DNA of 64,000 nucleotides, from positions 1,678,400-1,742,399 of the forward strand of contig JAKMXF010000222.1 in assembly GCA_024704765.1 (NCBI GenBank), given 5' to 3'. The translations under genes were made by a program, and so were the position numbers. Every line of letters begins with the position of its first letter. Position 1 is the stretch's first letter. The notes below the pieces were generated by a model. The model worked only from the letters and a program-made list of their open reading frames with translations, made no database searches and had not been told where the DNA came from. This document shows, piece after piece, positions 28,848 through 40,000 of the stretch. This DNA is from Oopsacas minuta (lineage: Eukaryota; Porifera; Hexactinellida; Lyssacinosida; Leucopsacidae).

Positions 28848-31800
28848 TCAGATGTAGAGAGGAGCAGATGAAAACACCGGGTACCCTATAGGGTAGTCAC
28901 CAGCCTGTGTACTGATATTCCTGAGTATGTGCTCTTCCTGTTGTACGCTGTATCTCTCTTCTTCTTCGTTCTTCAGATATAACAGCTCGAACAGCTGTGA
29001 GCTCCACATACCATGTAGTGATTCGGGTTGCAAGGAAGCCACATGTACTAGTTGAGGTTTAAGTGTAAGCGTATAGTTGTAGTACTTAGTTCCTTTCTTG
29101 CTTCTGCTGAGTAGGAACAGATGAGAAGTTGATTCTAGTACTCTCTGTTTCCAAATTCCATCAGATATACAACCAATATACCAGCTAGTGTCAAGCTCTA
29201 ACAAATATTCTAACAAACTATCATAACTCATATCTTCCATCAACACTATCTCATCAGTAGTTAGTTTGAGCGTATAGCGATATGCTATGATAGCTAGTTG
29301 TAGTAGTGAAGTGCTGGTCAGCCAGGACAAGCCTTCTGACCAGGGAAACTGACCCTCATAGTTCTTACATATCTGTGTGCCAGTCAGTTTGTTAGTAATA
29401 TTATCCTTACTAGGGTGTACAATAGAAGAGACACAATTAGTGATTATTTGAATGAAATATTCAATCTGACTCCAATCTAGATCCATTCTCTTCCTATCTT
29501 TCCAATAAGAACAGTATTTATGTATCAAAACAGTATCTATACTCTCAACAGACTGATTGTGTATTTGAGGCGGGTGTATCCAGGAGTAGGGCAGAAATGA
29601 ACTGATATCTGTCCTGTTAACAAGTGGATTAGAATGCTTGGATTGTAAATTATTCTTGGAATTGTTAAATGACAAATCATTAGGATTATCTTGTCTTAAG
29701 TCTATTTGAGAGGTGCTATCATCAATAATAGAATCTACCTCACTGATAGAGTCAGAAGTAATATTGTCATTATTATACCCAGTACTCCACACATGTCTGT
29801 AGCTAGCTAGTGCAGGTGTGCGCTCCAGCTTATCTATTTTATTGTCTAGATCAGCTGATTTATCAGCTGTTGAATCAGGTTGTTTACTATATAGTTTCTT
29901 GATACTATTAGTAACACTTTTCTGTAGCAAATCTGTAGCTGACTTAACAGGTTTTAATTCAACTGAATCTTCTCTCAACTTTATTACCTCACGAATAAGT
30001 AACCATGCGAAACACTTAGGAAAATTAGCTTCACATTTTTGTATTGTATGTTTTGAGTTAACTGTAGGTCTGAGAGAGTTCTTGGCTTCTGAATAGGTGT
30101 TAATAACCGCGTGTGTCAGTGGTGTAACTAAGTACAACAGATATTTGTTATACAGGTTAGCTAGAACAGAATTAGAGGTTTTATTCATTTCTAATATATC
30201 ATCAATCTGTGTAGCTTCTATATCATGGCAAGACGTAGCTTCAAGTTCTAGACCTCTATAAGACAAGCATATATATTGATATCCTACCTCATGTAATGTA
30301 AGGACAATAATCCTGTCTTCATATCTGATAAGGAATATCTGTCCGCAGGAGGGAGAGAGGATCACACCATGTCGAATCATCTGTTTGAAGATCTTACAAA
30401 CTTCAGAACATGTCTCCTCATAGAATACTGCCTCTTTCACGCCCCAGGAGGAGTGCTGGGATTGAGGGGGCCAGAAAGAGGTCATGTGAGGGTAGGTTGG
30501 TATAAATACTGGCAGAGTGAATATAGGGATCAGAGTTAGAGTCAGTAGAGTGGAAATAGGCAGGAATAACAAAGTAAAAGGGAGTAGGAGAAGAGAGAGA
30601 AGGACAAAACAGTTCTTCTCTTCTCGGATATAGGTCAAGGGAGCAGGTTGATATGTTAATAAATACCAACCTAAATAAGTTAAGATTGTATACAGCTGTG
30701 AAGTGAGGAGCTTCAAATACTCAATAGACATACCTATTATTAGGAGATGTACACCAACTGATAGATTGATCCAAGTTTGGTATGTAACACACAGATCTAT
30801 AAACACCACGATACTAATATGCAGACTGAGGCAAAGAGGAGCTCTCCAAACTAAGTGAAGAGACCTGACGACAGATATGGTGAATAGGAATGATGGAGTG
30901 AGTGTATTGGAAGTTGGGTGTAGGAAGAAACCTAGAAAAGTAATGCATATAGCACGAGAAATGTATTCCCGTATTATTTGTATAGATATACTAGCTATCC
31001 TAACTCTCCAGCTGTTTTGTATGCTAGCAGTATAGTCTAACTCATTGTATACATTAGCTGGGTATAAAGGGTTATTGAGTGTATTACACAGTATAGTTTT
31101 GTTCTGTAGAGAAGAGAGGATGTAACAGGAGAGGAGAGATAACAGTGATATAATGCCGTAGAAGATGAACAGGCCAAAAAATGCAGGGTACTCAATTGAG
31201 TACAGTACAGATATGTTATTGGTGGAATTAGTAGAGTTGTTATCAGAGATAGTATGTTGACAAATAGATGTGTTATATAGGAAGGATACGGCGATATGAC
31301 AAGCTGGCAGGAGTGAGAGACAGATGACAGGTAGAATAAAGTATCTGGCGCTAACACTTAGCCAATATGTTGGTGACTTCAGTGCGACATTTCGCAATAA
31401 GTAAGGTTTATATGGAATTATTCTTGTAACAAGTTCAGAGTATTTTAGTGGTAGTACTCCAGCAATACGATACAGACTGTATATACAGAAACTGAATAGA
31501 TTAAGACTCAAGAGGTAACTGACTAATCCAGATATGACCAGACCTGCTATATCACACTGTATGATAGATACTATATACACATACACCCACCATACTACAC
31601 ACAATATGACTACACATATCTGACTAGTTAGAGCAGTTCCTCCAAACAGCAGTATTACACATCTCTCAGACAAAACTGGAATAAACTGGTTGAAAGGAGG
31701 CAGGAGTCCTAACAACCATAGTAAAGGAGTACTGCAGAGGATAGAGTAGAATATGATAGACGTTAATGTGTGGAAGGGAGCGAGAATAACCGCGAGGGTA

Positions 31801-32474
31801 AGCAAGATCAATACATGTGTTGGTCTAGATAGAAACTCAGTTTGTAGTATAGAATGTGATTGTTTTGTTGGTACAGCAGTTTCAATAGGAGCATTAGAAG
31901 ATAGATTGAATTGAGCTAGAGATACAGCAAGCCAGCCTAGAATGAAGAATAATATCCAAAAATTATCAAATAATATCCTAAGTTGAGAGGGGAGGAGACC
32001 TGCTAATGCTAGAGTACAGATAACTCCAGATAACAGACCTTGTACAAGAAGGTTAAATATATTTCTTCTTTCTGGAAATAAGCTATTTATATAGTCAGCC
32101 AGTAAGCTATGTGACTGAGGAGAGAGGTTAATATCAGCTGTTCTAGCTCTGTTACGTGTTTTGTATACCCAGACTATAGAGTGTATAGTTGTCACTAGTA
32201 TGAATATGATAAGACCGTATCCTATTGAGAAGTACCAATATGATGGTGTGAGACCAATAGGGGTCTCTAGGAGTGCGAGAAAGGGTGTAGCGAGCAAGAG
32301 AGGAGCCAAGAATACTGAGATACGGAATATGAAGGCCATGAAGGGGTGTTTGTGAGATGGGGTACACAGACCAGAGGTACAGGTTTCTGTAACACGACAC
32401 CAGAATTTGATACAGTTAAAATCTGTTTGGTAAGAAGAATCAATGCTGGAAGAAGAGTTGCTTCTTGGCATCAC
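28848..32474 (-). CDS. PCNX4: Pecanex-family multipass membrane protein (PCNX4-like)
   Basis: A 1208-aa single exon. Residues about 45-690 hold many hydrophobic segments, starting FMAFIFRISVFLAPLLLATP. Most of the C-terminal third is soluble, with a Ser/Asp/Asn-rich linker at about 880-960. The pecanex C-terminal signature is visible near 715-750: GQIFLIRYEDRIIVLTLHEV and YRGLELEATSCHDIEA. Length close to 1170-1200 aa and the short N-terminus before the first membrane segment favour PCNX4 over the 2000-aa PCNX1-3. Pecanex was first linked to Notch signalling in flies, and the function of PCNX4 is poorly known. An intronless gene this long is notable. I am surer of the family than of the paralogue. 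Confidence 0.8.
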   Translation of the reverse strand: MMPRSNSSSSIDSSYQTDFNCIKFWCRVTETCTSGLCTPSHKHPFMAFIFRISVFLAPLLLATPFLALLETPIGLTPSYWYFSIGYGLIIFILVTTIHSIVWVYKTRNRARTADINLSPQSHSLLADYINSLFPERRNIFNLLVQGLLSGVICTLALAGLLPSQLRILFDNFWILFFILGWLAVSLAQFNLSSNAPIETAVPTKQSHSILQTEFLSRPTHVLILLTLAVILAPFHTLTSIIFYSILCSTPLLWLLGLLPPFNQFIPVLSERCVILLFGGTALTSQICVVILCVVWWVYVYIVSIIQCDIAGLVISGLVSYLLSLNLFSFCIYSLYRIAGVLPLKYSELVTRIIPYKPYLLRNVALKSPTYWLSVSARYFILPVICLSLLPACHIAVSFLYNTSICQHTISDNNSTNSTNNISVLYSIEYPAFFGLFIFYGIISLLSLLSCYILSSLQNKTILCNTLNNPLYPANVYNELDYTASIQNSWRVRIASISIQIIREYISRAICITFLGFFLHPTSNTLTPSFLFTISVVRSLHLVWRAPLCLSLHISIVVFIDLCVTYQTWINLSVGVHLLIIGMSIEYLKLLTSQLYTILTYLGWYLLTYQPAPLTYIREEKNCFVLLSLLLLPFTLLFLPISTLLTLTLIPIFTLPVFIPTYPHMTSFWPPQSQHSSWGVKEAVFYEETCSEVCKIFKQMIRHGVILSPSCGQIFLIRYEDRIIVLTLHEVGYQYICLSYRGLELEATSCHDIEATQIDDILEMNKTSNSVLANLYNKYLLYLVTPLTHAVINTYSEAKNSLRPTVNSKHTIQKCEANFPKCFAWLLIREVIKLREDSVELKPVKSATDLLQKSVTNSIKKLYSKQPDSTADKSADLDNKIDKLERTPALASYRHVWSTGYNNDNITSDSISEVDSIIDDSTSQIDLRQDNPNDLSFNNSKNNLQSKHSNPLVNRTDISSFLPYSWIHPPQIHNQSVESIDTVLIHKYCSYWKDRKRMDLDWSQIEYFIQIITNCVSSIVHPSKDNITNKLTGTQICKNYEGQFPWSEGLSWLTSTSLLQLAIIAYRYTLKLTTDEIVLMEDMSYDSLLEYLLELDTSWYIGCISDGIWKQRVLESTSHLFLLSRSKKGTKYYNYTLTLKPQLVHVASLQPESLHGMWSSQLFELLYLKNEEEERYSVQQEEHILRNISTQAGDYPIGYPVFSSAPLYI

Positions 32475-33336
32475 TAGTGTAGTAGTCTGTTATCACAATT
32501 ACATGGTTAGTATATATAACTATTAATTGCTTAGTAATAATAATAAAGTCTTATTTAATATAATTATTTTTAGAAGCGAGGGGCGATTATTCAAGGGAGA
32601 ATGCTGTTAAGTTTTTGAATGAAAACTAAGCAAAAACTAATGTACGGATATTGGAAATAAAGATTTATGAGGTTCACATAGCTAAGTTATATAATACTTG
32701 TATCAGGTGTACGGCGGATAATACGATATACGAATCTATTTGAAAGGATTATACGTCCAGACTAATCTCGAAATAGGAGATTTTGACATAGTTAGACTTG
32801 GATAAGTCACATTATTACCAAGTATTATATAAATTGGTTACCTATGTTGAGATTTCTCTAAAACCATTCGAGAACTAAAGTTTTAATGCAAAATATTTAT
32901 TGTATAAATCAGCCTAAGAGAGGAGGTTACGTCACCAATATTGCAGGTTGAAAGTATAATATGTATTATACTTGATACGTCTTCATTGAAAGAAGTATTA
33001 AACAACTTAGAATGAAATCCGGTCCCTAGATGAGGAGACATTATTACATACGGCAGAAACCCTATAAACTCCACGTATTGGAGTAGATTTCTATTATAAT
33101 TACAAACATTAATTCATGTACTGGGGTACACAAAATAAGCAGGTTCTGCTGTATGTAATAGGAGTATGTATACTCCCTCGTAACCCCCAGGATCTGTGCT
33201 TGGTGTAGCAACAATATGCTAGTAGTATAAGTCAACTAGTCAACCCAATATTTAGTGATTGTGATCCAAATTTTGCATAAACCAAACTATTCTGAGAAAT
33301 ATACAAATATACTATGTTGTGAGTTGAAAACTGAAC
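32475..33336. other. Spacer between PCNX4-like and RABGGTA genes
   Basis: It contains the 5' flank of the PCNX4-like gene and the 3' flank of RABGGTA. I see no gene, RNA or clear repeat. A 63-codon open frame at 32883-33074 has no support. Confidence 0.4.
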
Positions 33337-35305
33337 TCAAGAAGTTGAAGTAGCGCCACAATTTAGAATAAGATTAGAGAACAAGTTAATCAGAAGGGAG
33401 CTATCTCTCTCTTTAAGGATAGGATTACCTTCAATATTGAGTTGATGAATAGAATCTATTTTCTCTAAGAGAAGGAGAGAATCTTCTTTCTCAATCAAAT
33501 TACTCTTCAAACTCAAAATACGTAGTCTTATCAGAAACAGGATATCTTCTTCAACCTCAGTAAGCAAGTTTCCATCGAGGTTGAGTTCTTGGCAAGTGAC
33601 AAGAACAGAGAGTCCCTGCATATTAGTTAGACGGTTGTTAGAGAGATCTAGAATACTAACAGCTGAGAAGAAGTGGGTGTGGTATAACCGTGTGAGTCCT
33701 AATCCACTCAAATTCAAATGTGAGAAGTCTCTCTTCTTCAAGAAACTAGGTATACCCGTCTCAATAAGGAATTTACTCTTCATATCCTGATAACACCCCT
33801 TACGATGAGGATCTTCCTTCTCTAGAGCAGAGAAGTGATCCATAATTTTAGCAGCACTGGAATCAGGATCTATAGCCCAGCGTAGCTGCAGAGCTGTTAG
33901 GTGACACCATTTATTATCAGGCTCTATACTAAGTAACTCACATATCGCCTCACAGTGAGTATGTAGTACACCTGATTTAGCAGCTGTTAGCGAAATAGCT
34001 GGTCCTATCTCCTCTAAATTAACTGATGGCGCACAGACTGAGGAAGTGAAGAGATTAAGCGCACGTTCTCTGAATCTACACTCTAAGTTTACAGACGTGT
34101 CTACAGAGATTAATACAGCTGTCCATAAACTACAGGGCCATGTAGGGGGCGATCCGTGTGCACTCCACTCTAACTGTAATATATTTCCAGATATTAATAC
34201 TTGCACTTCGTTAAGTAAGTCTTTATTAACAGGCTGGTTGAATACCAATAGCAACATCTGGTTGCTTGGGAAGTGCATGAAAAATAAAAGTCTCTCTTCC
34301 TTATGAGCACGCCCTAACAACCATTGCTGGTAGAACCAAGTACTTTGGTCATTAGGGTCAGTGAATATAGCATTTGTAACAATATCGAATTCCTGAAGTA
34401 ACTTGTCTTCTTGGACAGAGGAGCTGTCAGCAGATACAGAAGGGAGTAGTGTATCAGCTGGATAACAGAGAGGGAGCAGTTTACTCCGGTAGTGCCAAGC
34501 TGAGTAGTTGGATAAATTAGATTCTATTTTCTTCTGAGAGAACTCCAGTTCTTCCATCGGAGAAATTTCTGATTTACCGATTGAAAACCTAGTAAGAGAT
34601 GTTATGCTATATTCAAAACTGAAATTAACGATAGTATTAATATACATAGCTACAGTAATCCCCCTTTATAATCAAGTTGGATATAACGAAACTCCGTTAT
34701 AACGAAGCGATTCTCCCCCCCCTATAACTTGAAAGTAATTGATTTTACTTCGCTTACAAAGTTACAATGAAATTCCGCTTATGATGAAATGTATCCAAGG
34801 TTCCTAGCACATTTTGAAAACGAGAGTTTACTCTACTACATGGCTACTGAACTAACCTCCTATAGTCCCAACAATGGAAATTCCTCTCATCATAAGACAG
34901 GAAGAGGTCACACAGAGCTAACTCGTGTTTCCAGTCAGGATCTGGGTTATTAGACATCACCCATCTACGCTGCATGAAAGTGCCGTAAGATTTGGGATTA
35001 ACTTTAAGACACATTTCTAGAAAATGAAGTTCCCTTTTGAACAATTCAGTCTTAGCTTCTACCTCTGAATAAGTGAGAATATTTACAATAACTTCTCTAC
35101 GAATATTCCATACAGTGTAGTGGTCAGGATTCCATGCAAGAAGCGTCTCAGTCAATTTCAACAGCTCCTCATCTAGACTCCCAGCCTCCCGTCTAGCATA
35201 TATCTCCTCAGTCACTCCCTGGTATTTCTTTATCTTCTTCTCCCGTTCTAGCTTCTTAGCAGCTGCCTGCTCCTCGCTAGTGCGAACTTTAACACGACCG
35301 TGCAT
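33337..35305 (-). CDS. RABGGTA: Rab geranylgeranyltransferase alpha subunit, two exons
   Basis: Exon 1 is 35305-34857 and exon 2 is 34588-33337, joined GT-AG inside the conserved CWDYRR-F sequence, giving 566 aa (the human protein has 567). Exon 1 starts MHGRVKVRTSEEQAAAKKLE and carries the prenyltransferase alpha repeats (WNPDHYTVWNIRREV, NPKSYGTFMQRRWV, ERNFHCWDYRR). Exon 2 continues with SNYSAWHYRSKLLP and DPNDQSTWFYQQWLLGR, then the middle Ig-like region and C-terminal leucine-rich repeats (SILDLSNNRLTNMQGLSVL, LSLKSNLIEKED). With the beta subunit and REP it attaches geranylgeranyl groups to Rab GTPases. The 268-bp intron contains a piece of a small transposon end (TTATAACGAA repeats). 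Confidence 0.95.
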
Positions 35306-37030
35306 AATATTATAATGTAATTCCTAAAACAGCAGTATACTAAATTAATATATTATAGAGCAGTTCAAGCGTAACGTAACAACCTACTGAGGGGCGGGTA
35401 GCCCTATTCTTGTGTATTGCGAAACGCGTGACACATTCTATAAATCAATAGAATTCTCCTAATAGCAAGTCTTATAATCCATGAATGCTCAGGAACTATT
35501 TACAATATACAATTACATCCCATATTGAAATATTATTTCCCTGAATATGCTTGTAATTACACCAATTAAGCCACTGTTTGTTAGAAACATGTTTCAGCTC
35601 CACCGCTTGCATCTGATTTGGCTACAGCACGAATATTGTCTTGATTGTCATTATTTCACCATTTAGTCAATGTAATTCAGCTACAGGATGTATAAACTAG
35701 CAAATAGTTCAATGTAGATTACTTTATCTTCACATTTAAACTATTAAATTTACTTCAGTCAGTTTCATATTTTTATGAATGAGCCAATTTCCGCTGATAC
35801 GTCACAAAATAATGAGATGATAATGAGCCGCGCTGCATGCATGATCAAGTGGATCTCATGTGGAGCTGAAACAAGTTTCTCATTAACAGTGGCCTTATAC
35901 AGGTAAACCTCCCGAAGCGGTACCTCCGAGATACGGCACAATCCCATTCCACCGATTGATTTTCCTATACATATAGCACTTCTTGAACCACTGGACACAA
36001 TGCATACGCTATATAAGAATATACTATACAGGAGTATTATATCATATAGGAATATATTATATATTTTATCAGCGTTTCCCACAGTATTTTTGGAAAGGGC
36101 TCATTTGGGGGATTGAGTGGTGCCTCTGTCGCATATATACGTACTAAACCCCATGCAGCATAAAGTCTTCATTTTAACGCAGGTAGATATCCTAAGCGCG
36201 TCATTCAGCGGAGAGAGCGCGTTGATTGACGCTCTTTGGGGTACACAATTTGCATGGTATGGGAATACACTAATAATTATATACTTTATCAGTCCTGACA
36301 GTATTCTTATATGGTGTATGCACTGTAGGACACCTCCGAGATGCGGCAATTAAATGAACTCCGGATTGAAATTTTCATGCAATTTGTACGTAGTTTTTAA
36401 ATAAGCAGTTAAAACCTCCGCATTTATAGTATATATTATCTAATTGTAGAAGTTTAGGAAAGTAGAGGTGTTAGTCTTAACCGATTACTGACGAAGTGTT
36501 ACGTTCGTAACGAAAAAGGAACACGATAATATTAGCACTTCGTTTTAACCAATTGCCGCACCCAAATCGAGATTTCAGCACCTTTTTGACGTCATAAAAT
36601 GACACATTTTCCCGGCAGTATTCGGTTGAGGCTGAGTGGCCACAATATCCTTCATTTTCAATTTAAATCTTAGGTCGATATATAAGCTATAGACGATATA
36701 TGATAGACACAAGGGAATCTCTTGGCAAAAACTTGCTCCTCGGGTTAATCGGTTTCCAATAACCATTAGTAATACTTATTATTGTTAGCATCTGATATTT
36801 CGACCTTAAAATAGCATATTAATCGTGTATAAGGGCAACCTCTGAGATACGATACAAAATTATTCCCTCTATGATGTCATACCTCGGAGATTTACCTGTA
36901 TTATTATTAATTTAGATTCCAAGACCAACAAATTCATACAAATCAACGGAACATGGGCTCCATTATGCCTGAATAGAGAGAAAAGCTCATTTACATATTG
37001 AAATTAACCGAGCTATTAATTATAATATTA
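35306..37030. other. Spacer between RABGGTA and EXOC3, dominated by a MITE
   Basis: Most of the spacer is the TA-flanked element at 35901-36898. The rest is the 5' flank of RABGGTA and the 3' flank of EXOC3. Open frames in both directions here are shadows of repeat sequence. Confidence 0.45.
35901..36898. repeat. 1-kb TA-flanked element with CAGGTAAACCTCC ends
   Basis: The left end CAGGTAAACCTCCCGAAGCG follows TA and the right end CCTCGGAGATTTACCTG precedes TA. The box ACCTCCGAGATACGGCA or a variant recurs at the left end, at about 36328-36352 and at 36835-36860, so the element may have formed from several copies. No intact transposase is visible. The ends fit the pogo/Tc1-mariner superfamily. 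Confidence 0.7.
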
Positions 37031-40000
37031 TTAGTAAGGTTGATCTGGAATCTTATCAAAGAAGTTAGGAAGCTCCCCATAATAAGATCTACTCATACGT
37101 AAGTTCTCTGTTCTTCTACGTCTGTCCTCTTTAGCTCTATCTTCCTCAGAAATATTTTCATTTATCTTACGACTGTCTTCACTAATCTCTTTAGCTTGGT
37201 TCTTAGAGATATCTCCTCTCACGAGTAACAGCTGATAGATGTGTCCTGATTTAACATTGTGACTCTTAGCGAAACTTCCAACCTCTAAAGCTAACATTCC
37301 GTCATTATCTAGACCCAGTATTTCAGCTAGAGGTTTAATAATGTTAGCTCTGTCAGGGTTTATCTTTCTAGAATGTTCCATAAAACGCTGAGAAATCTTC
37401 TTAGCTTCAGCCTTCAGTTGATTAGAAGCCTTTCTACGATCATTCTTAGAGCTAGGTTTGAATTGTGATCGTTTGGGATCTAGAATAGCTCTGATATATT
37501 CACTTATTACTCTCTCCTGAGCTTGAATCATTATCTTATCAAATTCTCCTAAATACAATGGCAGAAAATGAGAACAAAGAAGGTCATAACAAATACGAAT
37601 ATGTTTATTCAAAAGGGAAATAAAACAGTCGAGTTCATAGGCTTTATGTAGAGAGAGGTTTGTATCTATTGCGACACCTAATGATGTACAAAGGCCATCC
37701 TTCATTTGTTAATAAGGCGTGATTAAAATTATGACATCACAATTTATATAATAGCTGATAAAAATTCACAGTAGGAATTTTGACAAAAATCAAGTCAACA
37801 TCAGTCAATTTTAACATTCGATTTTCACCAAATTATTTCTTTCTTTGAGATTTCAAACTAACAGATGTTAACTGTACTGTGAAGTACTACACACAAACCT
37901 GCTCTCAAGCTTCTGAACTCTCTAGAATAGTCAACAATAGTTACCAAAATGGTATCTATTAACTCTGTCTTCCCAATCCAGCTCTTGGTCATGATTGCAT
38001 TAAAGCTGCTCTCAAGGTCATTAAAGACAAAGTCTAACAAACATGAACATGCAAGCTTGCCTGCCTCAAAGAAAGAGTCAGCTACTTCTTTGAATAATTT
38101 CTCAGTCTCTTCGTCTGCAACATCTGACCGTATCTACACAAGTATTATGTACGTAGTAATTAGTTGAATAAAGTGTCAGAATTCGGCGATTTTGTTTGTT
38201 GGTTTGATTAAAATAAGTATTTGGGAAGCATCTTATTGCTTACTCACTATGAAATTCTTTTGGCCAAGTTTTCGGACAAATGCAAGTACCTATGAATTGA
38301 TTATATATGTACGCACCTTTCTCCAAAAACAGAATATGATTTTTTGTCTAATTGTATAGGAAGAATATATCGAATATTCGGATAAGACGTAGTTCGGTTA
38401 ATACGTATATACTAATTTTTATTTCCCGAGGGGGTAAGTGACTCATACGTCTTATCCGAGTTTAACTGTATATATGTATATATGTATATATACATTACCC
38501 CTTCTAATACGAGAGCGTTAAGCTGATCCAACTCATCGGAGAGAATACTACAGTTGTTGATACAAGCCATTAGATTAGGAATACAGAAGGATACAGATGA
38601 TCTCTCTGTTGTCTGCAATACTCCATGAGAATACTTACGTATCTCTGATTTGTAAGATAATGTCATATCATGCATAGCGGTTAGACACATCCCTAGTACA
38701 GCGAGGTACATGTCTATACCCAGCATCTTAACTAGATCTATCTGAGCCTGTACCATCTCAAATACGATTACAGATACATTAGTGTGATAATGTCCGTTTA
38801 TATCCGCCTCAGGTTCTACGTTCCTATACCACTCTTCTCGTTCTTGGTCTACGATCTTACGAGTCAACTGAGATAATTTTATCCTGAGATCATCATAGAA
38901 TTTCTTCTGCATGGACTCTCTCCGCTCTTTGGAAAGGAGACGGCCTAATTCTTCCACGTATAGAGAGAGGGGAGGGAGTGCTAGCTGTGATTTAAGATGT
39001 TCCACACTCTCCAACAATACTATTATATTACCTACACACAGAAGTAGTATGAAACTGGTGGTAGTCATGGTTTCATAGGCGTAGGATAACGGAGTGCCGG
39101 CGAGGCTTACACGGTTTTTTCACATTTGTAAGTCTATATAAACAATGTATATATTAACTAATAATAGCCCCGATGATTGTACAATCTCCACTGAAATTCT
39201 AAATCTCTTCGGTTGTATACTGTAGAAGTTCGTCTTCATTTCACAACATGGATTACTTCATTTCTATACGAGATATTATTCATTACAGCATCATAATGCA
39301 AGTGTTCACTATTTAGCTTTTCATATAAAGTAACCTCAACTGGCCCATATTAATGAATAGAATGATTACCATATGAGAGGTCACGTGAACTGATATCATC
39401 AAACATGTTTACAAGCTCTTTGTGGTAATTCTGTATGTAGAAGTCTAGAATATCAAATTCCGGAGGGAAGCAGGGTAGACAAAGCTCTTTGACACACCTC
39501 AACTCATCAAGTACTGCTTGCTCTAGTTTAACCAGTGAGTCACTCAGCCATTGCTCGTCATCTTCTCCATCTAAACTCAGCATGTGAAATCTATTGAAAA
39601 CAAACTAATATGTCAGGATAGCTTATTTGAGAATAATCTTGTTAATAATAAGAGACATGTATTTTAGGGTTTCTAAGCCTATGGCCACTGAGATATTTAC
39701 ATCAGTTTTGGTCATATTGAATATCTAAGCTATCTTGACCGAGCGTGAGCAAGATGACCAAACATGACTGTGGTTACGATAGAAATTAATACAAAGTGTT
39801 CATAACAAATATTATTTCTGAGATAATTTGTAAATTAAATTCATCTATACATGATCTGACAGAAAAAAAGTAAAGATTTACTAAATTACTAAGGGGTAAT
39901 GATGTAATGATTACAGGTATAATGAATACTAAGATATAGTACCTAGCGTTGATGGAGTTTTTAAATATATCCTTTGCTTTCTCTTTCCATCTCTTAGGAC

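Noticed and set aside
35765-36353. Open frames on both strands in the 1-kb element
   Set aside because: They are mirror shadows across inverted-repeat sequence and contain no recognisable domain.
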